DNA of 6,642 nucleotides from JAJRAG01 sp050010535 (GTDB lineage: Archaea > Thermoplasmatota > Thermoplasmata > Methanomassiliicoccales > JACIVX01), in NCBI GenBank assembly GCA_050010535.1, contig JBEKKT010000043.1, positions 1 to 6,642 of the forward strand, written 5' to 3'. The first letter of the stretch is position 1. Every line of letters starts with the position of its first letter. Made by a program: the position numbers and the translations under genes. The notes beneath the pieces were generated by a model. It was given only the letters and a program-made list of their open reading frames with translations. It made no database searches and had not been told where the DNA came from. Of the stretch, positions 1 through 5,291 are shown piece by piece.

Positions 1-334
1 TTGCGAGGAAATGACAAGTGTGAAGGACGGCATGGTGCTCTATCGACGAAGTGATGATGTGATTCCCTTTGTCCCTGTTGGCGTAAGCGAAACCCTGTAC
101 CGCGATGTTGTCGGACTCCGTCCCGCCAGATGTAAAGATGATATCGTCCTTTCGCGAGCCAATCGCCTTAGCGACCTTTTCCCTTACCGCCTGCATTGCG
201 CTGTATGCCTCCCTACCAAACTGATGCAGGCTCGACGGGTTCCCGTACTCCTCCGTGAAGAACGGCAGCATGGCTTCCAACACTCGAGAATCGACCCGCG
301 TGGTCGCGCTGTTGTCGAAGTAGACCTTTGCCAT
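1..334 (-). CDS. iscS: Cysteine desulfurase (NifS/IscS family), N-terminal part, cut by window edge
   Basis: PLP enzyme that converts cysteine to alanine and passes the sulfur on as an enzyme persulfide for Fe-S cluster or thio-cofactor assembly in the cytoplasm. Seen on the minus strand: 111 codons starting MAKVYFDNSATT, the classic N-terminal signature of the family. These are followed by YGNPSSLH (residues 30-37), the phosphate-binding FTSGGTESDN (67-76), and IEHHAV (98-103), where His100 matches the histidine that stacks on PLP. The catalytic lysine, the active-site cysteine loop and the C-terminus lie beyond position 1, so IscS versus NifS subtype cannot be decided. The ATG at 334 is chosen because MAKVYFD fits the family start; an in-frame ATG at 370 would add 12 residues, and the Shine-Dalgarno is weak for both. 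It is divergent from the ThiN fusion gene and probably driven by the TATA-like site at 427-432. Family call is very secure; symbol is by family only. Confidence 0.95.
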   Translation of the reverse strand, partial: MAKVYFDNSATTRVDSRVLEAMLPFFTEEYGNPSSLHQFGREAYSAMQAVREKVAKAIGSRKDDIIFTSGGTESDNIAVQGFAYANRDKGNHIITSSIEHHAVLHTCHFLA

Positions 335-372
335 CTCTTCACACGCCTTGTATCTCCAAAGGCTGCTCATTC

Positions 373-390
373 CCTGCGAGACTCCGCAGG
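373..390 (-). promoter_or_regulatory. Hairpin in the leader of the cysteine desulfurase gene
   Basis: CCTGCG and CGCAGG form a perfect 6-bp stem around a 6-base loop, about 40 bases upstream of the ATG at 334. If transcription starts near 403, as the TATA-like site suggests, the stem is inside the 5' leader. A role in translation or mRNA stability is inference; a GC-rich stem of this size can also arise by chance. Confidence 0.25.
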
Positions 391-426
391 AAGACCTAGC
401 ACGCAAGGTGAGGGGTTCTGTTGCTT

Positions 427-446
427 CTTAAGGTTTACGATTGTTA
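427..446 (-). promoter_or_regulatory. Promoter of the cysteine desulfurase gene: AACAATCG element plus TATA-like box
   Basis: Read on the minus strand, ATTAACAATCGT is followed after six bases by CTTAAG-like sequence resembling an archaeal TATA box. That would place the start of transcription near 403 and give a leader of about 70 bases. The same order and spacing (AAC-A/T-ATCG, 6-7 bases, T/A-rich box) occurs on the plus strand at 541-562 facing the divergent gene, which supports both sites. The TATA match is weaker here than on the other side. Confidence 0.4.
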
Positions 447-487
447 ATATTCAGAGATGAGGGTAAATCATCAGCGGTCAATCAAGG

Positions 488-495
488 AACAATCG
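488..495 (+). promoter_or_regulatory. Extra AACAATCG copy in the divergent intergenic region
   Basis: Exact copy of the 8-mer AACAATCG that is also found upstream of the cysteine desulfurase gene and of the homocysteine gene. No TATA-like sequence follows it, so if it is functional it is more likely a regulator-binding site than a core promoter part. Confidence 0.25.
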
Positions 496-540
496 AATCT
501 GGAGCGGACGAAGCCGTTCTAAGCGGACCCGCCAATGATT

Positions 541-562
541 AACTATCGTGAAGCATTTATAG
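541..562 (+). promoter_or_regulatory. Promoter of the ThiN-PurM fusion gene: AACTATCG element plus TATA box
   Basis: AACTATCG (541-548) is followed by seven bases and then TTTATA (556-561), preceded by purine-rich GAAG that could act as BRE. Transcription would start near 585, leaving a leader of about 64 bases before the ATG at 649. The arrangement mirrors the minus-strand promoter at 427-446. Confidence 0.5.
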
Positions 563-634
563 ACAGGTAGCACAATGAGGTTCATGCCGCCTTGAAACGA
601 ACCTCAGAATCGATGGAGGACGTTCGGCGTAATT

Positions 635-640
635 GGGGAG
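635..640 (+). promoter_or_regulatory. Shine-Dalgarno that decides the start at 649
   Basis: GGGGAG lies eight bases before ATG 649. The reading frame stays open upstream to a TTG at 592 and an ATG at 613, but neither has a comparable site, and 592 is only a few bases from the predicted transcription start. Confidence 0.65.
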
Positions 641-648
641 AAATCACA

Positions 649-2292
649 ATGAACAACGATGAGATAGTCGAGATGTATGGCAAAATGCGGATAGCGCTGG
701 ATATCATTACCGAATGTGAGGAATTCGCAGCTATCATACCAGAAGTCAGGACGAACCTCGTCTACACAAGAAAGAACCCGAAGGACAAGATGGACGTGCT
801 CGCCGTTGACGGCAGGATAACGGCCGTCGATGGCAGACCGCACGCCTCAGGCCCCGCCAAGTTCGGGGCATCGAGCCACATGGCGCGGTTCCTGATCGGA
901 ATCCACAAGGCATTCCCATCTGTGCGGGCTGGAATCGACTTCGCAAACGATCCACAACTCACCAGATTCTTGGAAGAGTATTGCAGCAGGAAGGGCTGGT
1001 CGCTGATTGGCATCGATCGGTCAAAAGAGCCTGACGACATCAAGGATCAGGAAGGTCTCTCTGTGCCCTGGAAGGCGAAAGAGGTCGTCAAAGCCGCTGG
1101 AGGAAGAATGCTGAAAATCGCTTACGAATCTGGAGCGGTCGGAAAAGAGCCGGTCTCTGTGTTGCTTGGTGAAGATCCGGTACAAGTCGTTAGAGAAGTG
1201 TGCGCGCTGGCGAAGGCTTATAAAGCGTATTCGACCCCGCCTGTCAAGGTCGGGAAGATCGGGAAGGAAGTCTTCGAATCAATCTTGCTGGGCCGACTTG
1301 GAAGGCGGAGCGACAAAGTGATCGTGCCTCCGATGACAGGCGTGGACGCAGGGGTCGTCGACATAGGGAACGGCAACGTCCTCATCATCGCTGAGGACCC
1401 GATTTTCTCCATCCCTGGCTTCCCGTTGGATTTCCTCGGATGGGCGACCGTCCATATAGGTGCAAGCGACGTGGCGGTCATGGGTGTTGCCCCGCAATTC
1501 ATGCTGTACTCGCTACTGATGCCCCCTGGTACCGGCGATGTTGAGTTGAAGACCATTGTCGACTCGATCCACAAGGCCGCCGATGACCTTGGAATCTCGA
1601 TCGTCGGCGGTCACACAGGATACTACCCAGGCCTCCCAACTCCGACGATCGGGGGAGTGACCGTCTTCTCTGTAGTCCGACAAAACAAGTACGTTACGCC
1701 GACCGGAGCACGGGCAGGTGATGACGTCATCTTGACCAAGGGGCCTGCAATCGAGACGACCTGTGCATTAGCCATGATGAATAAGAAAGAACTCATCCTT
1801 AGGTACGACGAGGAAATCGTCGAAAAGGCCGTGGGCCTCCGTGGAAAGATGAGCGTGGTGAAAGACGCCCTCTTGGCGATGGAAGCTGGGGGCGTGACTG
1901 CGATGCACGACGCAACGGAAGGCGGCGTCATCGGCGGCCTCTATGAAATCGCATACGCAAGCGAGGTGGGCATGGAAATCGACGAGTCTAAGTTCGTTTA
2001 TCCTGACGAGGTCAGGATCGTCTGCGAATACTTCGGTATAGACCCTGTGGCAGCCATCGCGGAAGGATCGCTCCTGATCACTGCCAGGCCGTTGAATTCC
2101 AAGGCGATACTCAAGAAGCTCAAAGAAGGAGGAATCGATGCCTCGGTGATTGGAAAGGTGAAGACGGACAAGAGGACAAGGACAATGAAGAGAAGGGACG
2201 GTAGCGTAGTGGAGTTGTGCATCCCTGAGCAAGACCCGTTCTGGCCCATCTTCTTCGAGAGCATCAGCAAAATGGCCGGTGATAAGATCTAG
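649..2292 (+). CDS. ThiN domain fused to a PurM/HypE-like (AIR synthase-related) domain, function unknown
   Basis: A 547-residue two-domain protein. Residues about 10-190 resemble the archaeal ThiN (thiamin-phosphate synthase-type) domain: VRTNLVY (33-39), DVLAVDGRI (49-57), FGASSHMAR (72-80) and SGAVGKEP (161-168). Residues about 200-535 are an AIR synthase-related ATP-binding fold close to HypE: AEDPIF (248-253), GASDVAVMGVAP (271-282), GGHTG (320-324) and HDATEGGV (420-427). It ends in MAGDKI and lacks the C-terminal PRIC-type cysteine that carries the thiocarbamoyl/cyano group in true HypE, so hydrogenase maturation is unlikely. ThiN makes thiamin phosphate in ThiDN proteins, and a regulatory ThiN relative binds thiamin phosphates; which applies here is unknown. 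The start is set by GGGGAG at 635-640. It stands alone between a divergent cysteine desulfurase and the homocysteine pair (158 bases before the latter). Domain assignment is firm; reaction is not known to me. Confidence 0.88.
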   Translation: MNNDEIVEMYGKMRIALDIITECEEFAAIIPEVRTNLVYTRKNPKDKMDVLAVDGRITAVDGRPHASGPAKFGASSHMARFLIGIHKAFPSVRAGIDFANDPQLTRFLEEYCSRKGWSLIGIDRSKEPDDIKDQEGLSVPWKAKEVVKAAGGRMLKIAYESGAVGKEPVSVLLGEDPVQVVREVCALAKAYKAYSTPPVKVGKIGKEVFESILLGRLGRRSDKVIVPPMTGVDAGVVDIGNGNVLIIAEDPIFSIPGFPLDFLGWATVHIGASDVAVMGVAPQFMLYSLLMPPGTGDVELKTIVDSIHKAADDLGISIVGGHTGYYPGLPTPTIGGVTVFSVVRQNKYVTPTGARAGDDVILTKGPAIETTCALAMMNKKELILRYDEEIVEKAVGLRGKMSVVKDALLAMEAGGVTAMHDATEGGVIGGLYEIAYASEVGMEIDESKFVYPDEVRIVCEYFGIDPVAAIAEGSLLITARPLNSKAILKKLKEGGIDASVIGKVKTDKRTRTMKRRDGSVVELCIPEQDPFWPIFFESISKMAGDKI

Positions 2293-2310
2293 GTCTTTCC
2301 TCACTGCCAG

Positions 2311-2325
2311 TTCTTCATTTTATTC
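2311..2325 (+). terminator. T-rich tract after the ThiN-PurM gene
   Basis: A pyrimidine/T-rich run (TTCTTCATTTTATTC) begins 19 bases after the stop codon. Archaeal polymerases often stop at such oligo-T tracts without a hairpin. It also separates this gene from the candidate promoter of the next unit. The call is weak because the T-run is short. Confidence 0.3.
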
Positions 2326-2348
2326 ATAAACGAATGATTTGTGGCGCA

Positions 2349-2375
2349 GGAATTAAGTATTGTAACAATCGTTAC
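2349..2375 (+). promoter_or_regulatory. Candidate promoter/operator of the homocysteine operon
   Basis: AGGAATTAAGTAT (2348-2360) resembles a BRE plus TATA box. It runs directly into two overlapping inverted repeats: ATTGT-A-ACAAT (2359-2369) and GTAAC-AATC-GTTAC (2362-2375). The second contains AACAATCG (2364-2371), also present in the upstream divergent promoter region. A start near 2380-2385 would give a leader of about 70 bases to ATG 2451, and a protein bound at the inverted repeats would sit between TATA and start site, as repressors do. The function is inferred. Confidence 0.4.
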
Positions 2376-2450
2376 TCCGCAAATCAAACCGAAATGGACT
2401 GCGAACATCTTCGCAAACGCATGTCCAGGGGAGGAACAGAATATACCGAG

Positions 2451-3623
2451 ATGAGGAACATGAAGAGAAGCTATGAGGAGATAAACTCCAAGATAAAGAA
2501 AGGCGACGCGGTGGTCCTGACAGCGGAAGAAGTCATAGGCGTCGTCCGGAGCCAAGGGGTCGAGAAAGCCGCAAAGGAAGTGGATGTTGTCACCACCGGT
2601 ACGTTCGGCGCTATGTGCTCCTCAGGCGCGTTCCTCAACTTCGGTCACGCCGAACCGCCGATAAAGATGCAAAAGGTGTGGCTGAACGATGTTCCCGCTT
2701 ACACCGGGCTCGCCGCTGTCGACGCATACATCGGTGCGACAGAGGTCCGCGAGAACGGAAAAATCGACTACGGTGGAGGGCAGGTGATCGAGGAACTCAT
2801 CGCCGGAAAGCCCGTGAAGCTGAGAGCCACCGCATCCGGCACGGACTGCTACCCGAGGCGGAACATCGAGACGTACATCTCGCTGAAGACAGTCAATCAG
2901 GCCTACCTGTTCAACCCGAGGAACATGTACCAGAACTACGCCGTCGCGACCAACTCTTCGGACGGGACGCTGTTCACCTACATGGGTAAGCTGTTGCCGA
3001 ACTACGGGAACGCTACGTATTGCAGCGCTGGCCAGTTGTCCCCGCTGCTAAACGATCCGAATCTGAGGACGATAGGCATCGGGACGAGGATCTTCCTGGG
3101 CGGGGCCCAGGGCTACGTTGCCTGGGAGGGCACCCAGTACAGGACGGACGTCCCAGTCGAGAACGGTGTCCCAACAGCGGCGTGCAGAGCGCTCGCAGTC
3201 GTCGGGGACATGAAGAAGATGTCGACCGAGTATATCAGAGGCCTCTACTTCCACAAATACGGGACATCGCTCGGTGTCGGGATCGGCGTTCCGATTCCGA
3301 TACTAGATGAAGACCTAATGAGGAGCGTCTCGATCAGAGATGAGCAGATTCTCGCGCCGGTGCTCGATTACGCAGTACAATCACGGGCCCGCAAACCCTT
3401 GACGAAGGTCAACTACGCGCAGCTAAGAAGCGGATCGATTGAGCTCTTCAACAAGAAGGTGAAGACCTCATCGCTCTCAAGCTACCACAAGGCGAGGCAG
3501 ATCGCCGAGAGATTGAAGAAGTGGATAGAGGAGGGCGAGTTCCTGCTCTCGCAGCCTGTTGCGAGTCCGCCCGAGAGCCAGACTTTCAAACCTCTGGATC
3601 TTCACTCGCAGGAGGAGGTGTGA
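2451..3623 (+). CDS. Homocysteine biosynthesis protein, DUF39/COG1900 family (L-aspartate semialdehyde sulfurtransferase)
   Basis: Family of Methanosarcina MA1821 and Methanocaldococcus MJ0100, shown to be needed for making homocysteine from aspartate semialdehyde and sulfide, together with a NIL-ferredoxin. Seen: 390 residues with TTGTFGAMCSSGAFLNFGH near the N-terminus, VWLNDVPAYTGLAAVDAY, GTDCYPRR, NPRNMYQNYAVATN, GIGTRIFLGGAQGYVAWEGTQ and the C-terminal LSSYHKARQIAERLKKWI. Cys56 and Cys133 are 77 residues apart, as I recall for the two persulfide-forming cysteines of MA1821. No CBS domains are appended, unlike some homologues. Start: ATG 2451 has GGGGAGG at 2428-2434, rather far at 16 bases; ATG 2460 (MKRSYEE) is equally plausible. 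The open frame back to 2334 crosses the candidate promoter and is not family-like. The stop is two bases before the NIL-ferredoxin start, so the two are co-translated. Very confident of family. Confidence 0.93.
   Translation: MRNMKRSYEEINSKIKKGDAVVLTAEEVIGVVRSQGVEKAAKEVDVVTTGTFGAMCSSGAFLNFGHAEPPIKMQKVWLNDVPAYTGLAAVDAYIGATEVRENGKIDYGGGQVIEELIAGKPVKLRATASGTDCYPRRNIETYISLKTVNQAYLFNPRNMYQNYAVATNSSDGTLFTYMGKLLPNYGNATYCSAGQLSPLLNDPNLRTIGIGTRIFLGGAQGYVAWEGTQYRTDVPVENGVPTAACRALAVVGDMKKMSTEYIRGLYFHKYGTSLGVGIGVPIPILDEDLMRSVSIRDEQILAPVLDYAVQSRARKPLTKVNYAQLRSGSIELFNKKVKTSSLSSYHKARQIAERLKKWIEEGEFLLSQPVASPPESQTFKPLDLHSQEEV
3611..3618 (+). promoter_or_regulatory. Shine-Dalgarno of the NIL-ferredoxin gene inside the DUF39 gene
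   Basis: GGAGGAGG lies within the last codons of the DUF39 gene, seven bases before ATG 3626. With the stop TGA at 3621-3623, this makes translational coupling of the two partners likely. Confidence 0.75.
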
Positions 3624-3625
3624 AC

Positions 3626-4033
3626 ATGCCGAAACAAAAGTACCTGCTCACCTTTACCTCGGACATAGTCAACGAGCCGATAACATACAGGATAGTGAAG
3701 GACTACGACTTGCTCGTCAACATACTCCGGGCGGAGGTGGACGATCGTGGAGGTAGGCTCCTTATCTCCATGGAAGGGAGCGGCCAGCAGATCAAGAAGG
3801 CCGTCGGATATCTTATGGACGCGAAAGTACAGGTCAAAGAGCTCAACGAATACGTAAAGAAAGACGACGAGATATGCACCGACTGCGGCATGTGCATGTC
3901 GATTTGTCCCGTGGATGCGTTCGAGGCCGATCAGACCTCCTGGAAAGTCACCTTCGACCCGAAGAAATGCATCGCATGCGGGATGTGCGTGGATGCGTGC
4001 CCTCCTCAGGCGATAAGGATCGGTGAACTCTGA
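3626..4033 (+). CDS. NIL-domain ferredoxin with two [4Fe-4S] clusters, homocysteine biosynthesis partner
   Basis: A 135-residue soluble protein of the MA1822 type. Residues about 1-78 match a NIL domain, the ACT-like regulatory fold first seen in methionine ABC-transporter ATPases (TFTSDIVNEPITYRIVKDYD, GGRLLISMEGS). The rest is a bacterial-type ferredoxin with two CxxCxxCxxxCP motifs: Cys84, 87, 90, 94 and Cys115, 118, 121, 125. All eight ligands are present. In methanogens its homologue works with the DUF39 protein; it probably supplies electrons or handles sulfur during conversion of aspartate semialdehyde to homocysteine. It follows the DUF39 gene by two bases with a strong Shine-Dalgarno, the arrangement expected for the pair. 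No T-rich terminator or hairpin stands directly after the stop. Confidence 0.93.
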   Translation: MPKQKYLLTFTSDIVNEPITYRIVKDYDLLVNILRAEVDDRGGRLLISMEGSGQQIKKAVGYLMDAKVQVKELNEYVKKDDEICTDCGMCMSICPVDAFEADQTSWKVTFDPKKCIACGMCVDACPPQAIRIGEL

Positions 4034-4175
4034 TCCTTTACTGATTCATGTGGCATCGGAACGCCGACTATCGACAGAGCCACCGACCCGAAAAGTCCCT
4101 CATCTCCTTGGGGAGGCCGACAGGAGGTGAGCTAGCACTCACACCGGGGTGCAAATCGGTCAGCTGTCTCAGAGC

Positions 4176-4310
4176 ATGAGGCACACATCGACGCAGACAT
4201 CAGAGCGATACTACTGCCGTGCTCAAGCTGAATCCGCCTTCGCTCATATCAATGAAGCATACAATCGCATCTTCCTGCATGAGCCAGCTATCAATACAAG
4301 AAACGATTGA
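4176..4310 (+). CDS. Possible 44-aa ORF or gene remnant, unrecognised
   Basis: ATG 4176 opens a 44-codon frame ending at TGA 4308-4310. The middle (about residues 11-31) contains SERYYCRAQAESAFAHINEA, which has the composition of a charged amphipathic helix from a real protein, unlike the other frames here. There is no Shine-Dalgarno before the ATG, and the frame is open for 15 further codons upstream, so it may be a decayed fragment of a longer gene or chance. I do not recognise it. Confidence 0.2.
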   Translation: MRHTSTQTSERYYCRAQAESAFAHINEAYNRIFLHEPAINTRND

Positions 4311-4330
4311 ATTGAAATCGAAAAATAATT

Positions 4331-4395
4331 GTCTGGATAAGAGCATGAGTGGGTCCACCCGGACCCGATATCTAAACTGTCCAGATATTCTTTTT
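4331..4395 (+). other. Structured element ending in a T-run, possible terminator or small RNA
   Basis: GGGTCC-ACCC-GGACCC (4351-4366) is a perfect 6-bp, 4-base-loop hairpin. It is enclosed by TCTGGA (4332-4337) and TCCAGA (4380-4385), which can pair outside it. An alternative pairing, ATATCT (4368-4373) with AGATAT (4383-4388), ends just before TTTTT (4391-4395). The two pairings compete for the same 3' arm, like a terminator/antiterminator switch. It lies about 300 bases past the homocysteine operon, and whether it is transcribed is unknown. Confidence 0.3.
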
Positions 4396-4484
4396 CTGAT
4401 TTCAAGGATTGAGGCCATAGACTCAAAGACGACGGAAGCAGAATCTGTCAGAGGAGATTGCTCCTGTCGATTTCGGCGAAAAGA

Positions 4485-4492
4485 CATATAAG
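4485..4492 (+). promoter_or_regulatory. TATA box of the small membrane-protein cassette
   Basis: ACATATAA-type box preceded by purine-rich CGAAAAG, a good archaeal BRE/TATA match. Transcription would start near 4512-4518, some 40 bases before the GTG at 4558. An AGGAG-ATTG-CTCCT inverted repeat (4452-4465) lies about 20 bases upstream and could be an operator. Confidence 0.5.
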
Positions 4493-4546
4493 CACATTGC
4501 GCAGATGGTTTTGTGTTATTCAATCGGGTGGGGGGTTACGTGGAGG

Positions 4547-4552
4547 AAGGAG
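4547..4552 (+). promoter_or_regulatory. Shine-Dalgarno that decides the GTG start at 4558
   Basis: AAGGAG (within GGAGGAAGGAG) lies five bases before GTG 4558. Other in-frame GTG codons at 4513, 4528 and 4540 lack such a site, and 4513 would fall at the predicted transcription start. Confidence 0.65.
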
Positions 4553-4557
4553 CGAAG

Positions 4558-4938
4558 GTGTCGGAACGCAAACCTATCATCAGCGTTTTGCTGGCAATTG
4601 TCGCAGGAATCGTCATCATGGTGCCCGCATGGTTCCCGAACGACCCTGCGGGCAATTTCTGGCGATCGATAATTGGGCATAGTTGGCTGTACAGCATCCT
4701 GTTTGGGCTCAGATTGGCAGTTGCCGTTTCCCTGTTCTCGATTGCTACATACCTTTACAGTCAGCCAGCAAAGAGCGCAAAATGGGGAAAGCTTGCCATT
4801 GTGGCCTCGCTCGTCAGTATTGCATCGATTTCCGTCGGTGGGTATGTAGTCGGTGCGGCTCTGGGAGTGATTGCGGGAGCCACGGCTATACGATGGGGGA
4901 GTAAAGAGATCGAGCGCAAGGGAAACACTGTAGCATGA
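4558..4938 (+). CDS. Small four-helix membrane protein, unrecognised; first gene of a four-gene cassette
   Basis: A 126-residue protein with a short basic N-terminus (SERKP) and about four predicted membrane helices: residues 6-25, 43-68, 78-94 and 95-112. The last pair is rich in glycine and alanine (GGYVVGAALGVIAGATA), suggesting tight helix packing of the GxxxG kind. The loop 26-41 carries WFPNDPAGNFW. The C-terminus is charged and probably cytoplasmic. I see no catalytic motif, and I do not recognise the family; it resembles many short archaeal membrane proteins without assigned function. The start is set by AAGGAG at 4547-4552. Its stop TGA overlaps the ATG of the next small ORF (ATGA at 4935-4938), so it is probably translated together with its neighbours. 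Being a real gene is likely; role is unknown. Confidence 0.75.
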   Translation: MSERKPIISVLLAIVAGIVIMVPAWFPNDPAGNFWRSIIGHSWLYSILFGLRLAVAVSLFSIATYLYSQPAKSAKWGKLAIVASLVSIASISVGGYVVGAALGVIAGATAIRWGSKEIERKGNTVA

Positions 4939-5009
4939 TGAACATACTGACGATAACCAAGACATTGATCTGGGCAGTAGTCGGAATCCTGTTTGTCACG
5001 AAGCGATGA
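4935..5009 (+). CDS. 24-aa single-pass membrane microprotein, coupled by ATGA overlap
   Basis: A 24-codon ORF starting at ATG 4935, whose first bases overlap the stop of the preceding gene. It consists of MMNILTITK, one hydrophobic helix (about residues 4-22, including LIWAVVGILF) and a terminal KR. By the positive-inside rule the C-terminus faces the cytoplasm. AAGGGAA at 4918-4924 is a modest Shine-Dalgarno. The next gene follows after 12 bases. Evidence that it is translated: precise ATGA coupling, a clean hydrophobic composition, and filling the only gap in an otherwise tightly packed cassette. The caution is that so short an ORF may be chance. I do not recognise it. Confidence 0.5.
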   Translation: MMNILTITKTLIWAVVGILFVTKR

Positions 5010-5021
5010 AGGTGAAGTGAA

Positions 5022-5291
5022 ATGCCAAATGAACAGGGAGTGAAACGAATCTTGGGAGAGAGGAGACCAATAGCCAAGGTCAAACGGACAATCATGCTGG
5101 CAACGGGTCTCGTGATGCTCGCTCTCGGTGTAGTCATGATGTCCTATACGACACCAGACACGGCGGAGCCTTTTGGGGGGCCTATGATGCTTGCCTCTAT
5201 GGCTTTGGGCGGCGTGGGACTGCTGACAGCCTGGCTGGCTCTCGTAAGTTATCGGGACAAGAACGGAAAGAAGGAGGCTGCGAAGCGATGA
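5022..5291 (+). CDS. Small two-helix membrane protein, unrecognised
   Basis: An 89-residue protein with a basic, probably cytoplasmic N-terminal region (residues 8-22, KRILGERRPIAKVKR). Two membrane helices follow at about 23-41 and 52-76, joined by a short polar loop (SYTTPDTAEPFGG). The lysine-rich tail (RDKNGKKEAAKR) is also probably cytoplasmic, giving an N-in/C-in hairpin. No enzyme motif is visible, and I cannot assign a family. AAGGTGA (5009-5015) is a well-placed Shine-Dalgarno, six bases before ATG 5022. The stop overlaps the next start by ATGA (5288-5291), so this protein and its downstream neighbour are probably made in linked amounts, as subunits of one membrane complex might be. 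Confidence 0.75.
   Translation: MPNEQGVKRILGERRPIAKVKRTIMLATGLVMLALGVVMMSYTTPDTAEPFGGPMMLASMALGGVGLLTAWLALVSYRDKNGKKEAAKR

Larger units (their letters stand above)
4034..4557. other. Intergenic stretch between the homocysteine operon and the membrane-protein cassette
   Basis: About 520 bases without a convincing gene. It holds two small hairpins (CTCC/GGAG at 4104-4115 and GTGAG/CTCAC at 4127-4142), a 44-codon ORF at 4176-4310, a structured element at 4331-4395, an AGGAG/CTCCT inverted repeat (4452-4465) and a TATA box before the cassette. I found no tRNA, rRNA or CRISPR pattern. Open frames on both strands here give no recognisable protein. Confidence 0.6.

Noticed and set aside
11..460. 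149-codon open frame on the plus strand
   Set aside because: It is antisense to the cysteine desulfurase gene, whose minus-strand translation has clear family motifs; the plus-strand product resembles nothing and has no ribosome site.
592..648. Upstream extension of the ThiN-PurM gene to TTG 592 or ATG 613
   Set aside because: There is no Shine-Dalgarno for either, 592 nearly coincides with the predicted transcription start, and ATG 649 has GGGGAG at the right distance and begins just before the conserved domain.
2334..2450. N-terminal extension of the DUF39 protein with three additional cysteines
   Set aside because: The interval carries a TATA-like box and inverted repeats, the residues do not fit the family, and starts at 2451 or 2460 place the conserved cysteine pair as expected.
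4127..4165. Possible tRNA-like segment (GTGAG/CTCAC stem, then GGTGCAAATC)
   Set aside because: There is no cloverleaf, no T-loop GTTC consensus and no acceptor stem closing it.
4200..4523. Open frames of 107 codons (minus) and 90 codons (plus, 4219-4491) in the intergenic region
   Set aside because: No ribosome site, no family-like composition, and they overlap each other as well as the TATA box and structured element.
4516..4965. 149-codon minus-strand frame opposite the first membrane gene
   Set aside because: The plus-strand protein has a strong start site, membrane helices and coupling to neighbours; the minus frame has none and is a shadow.
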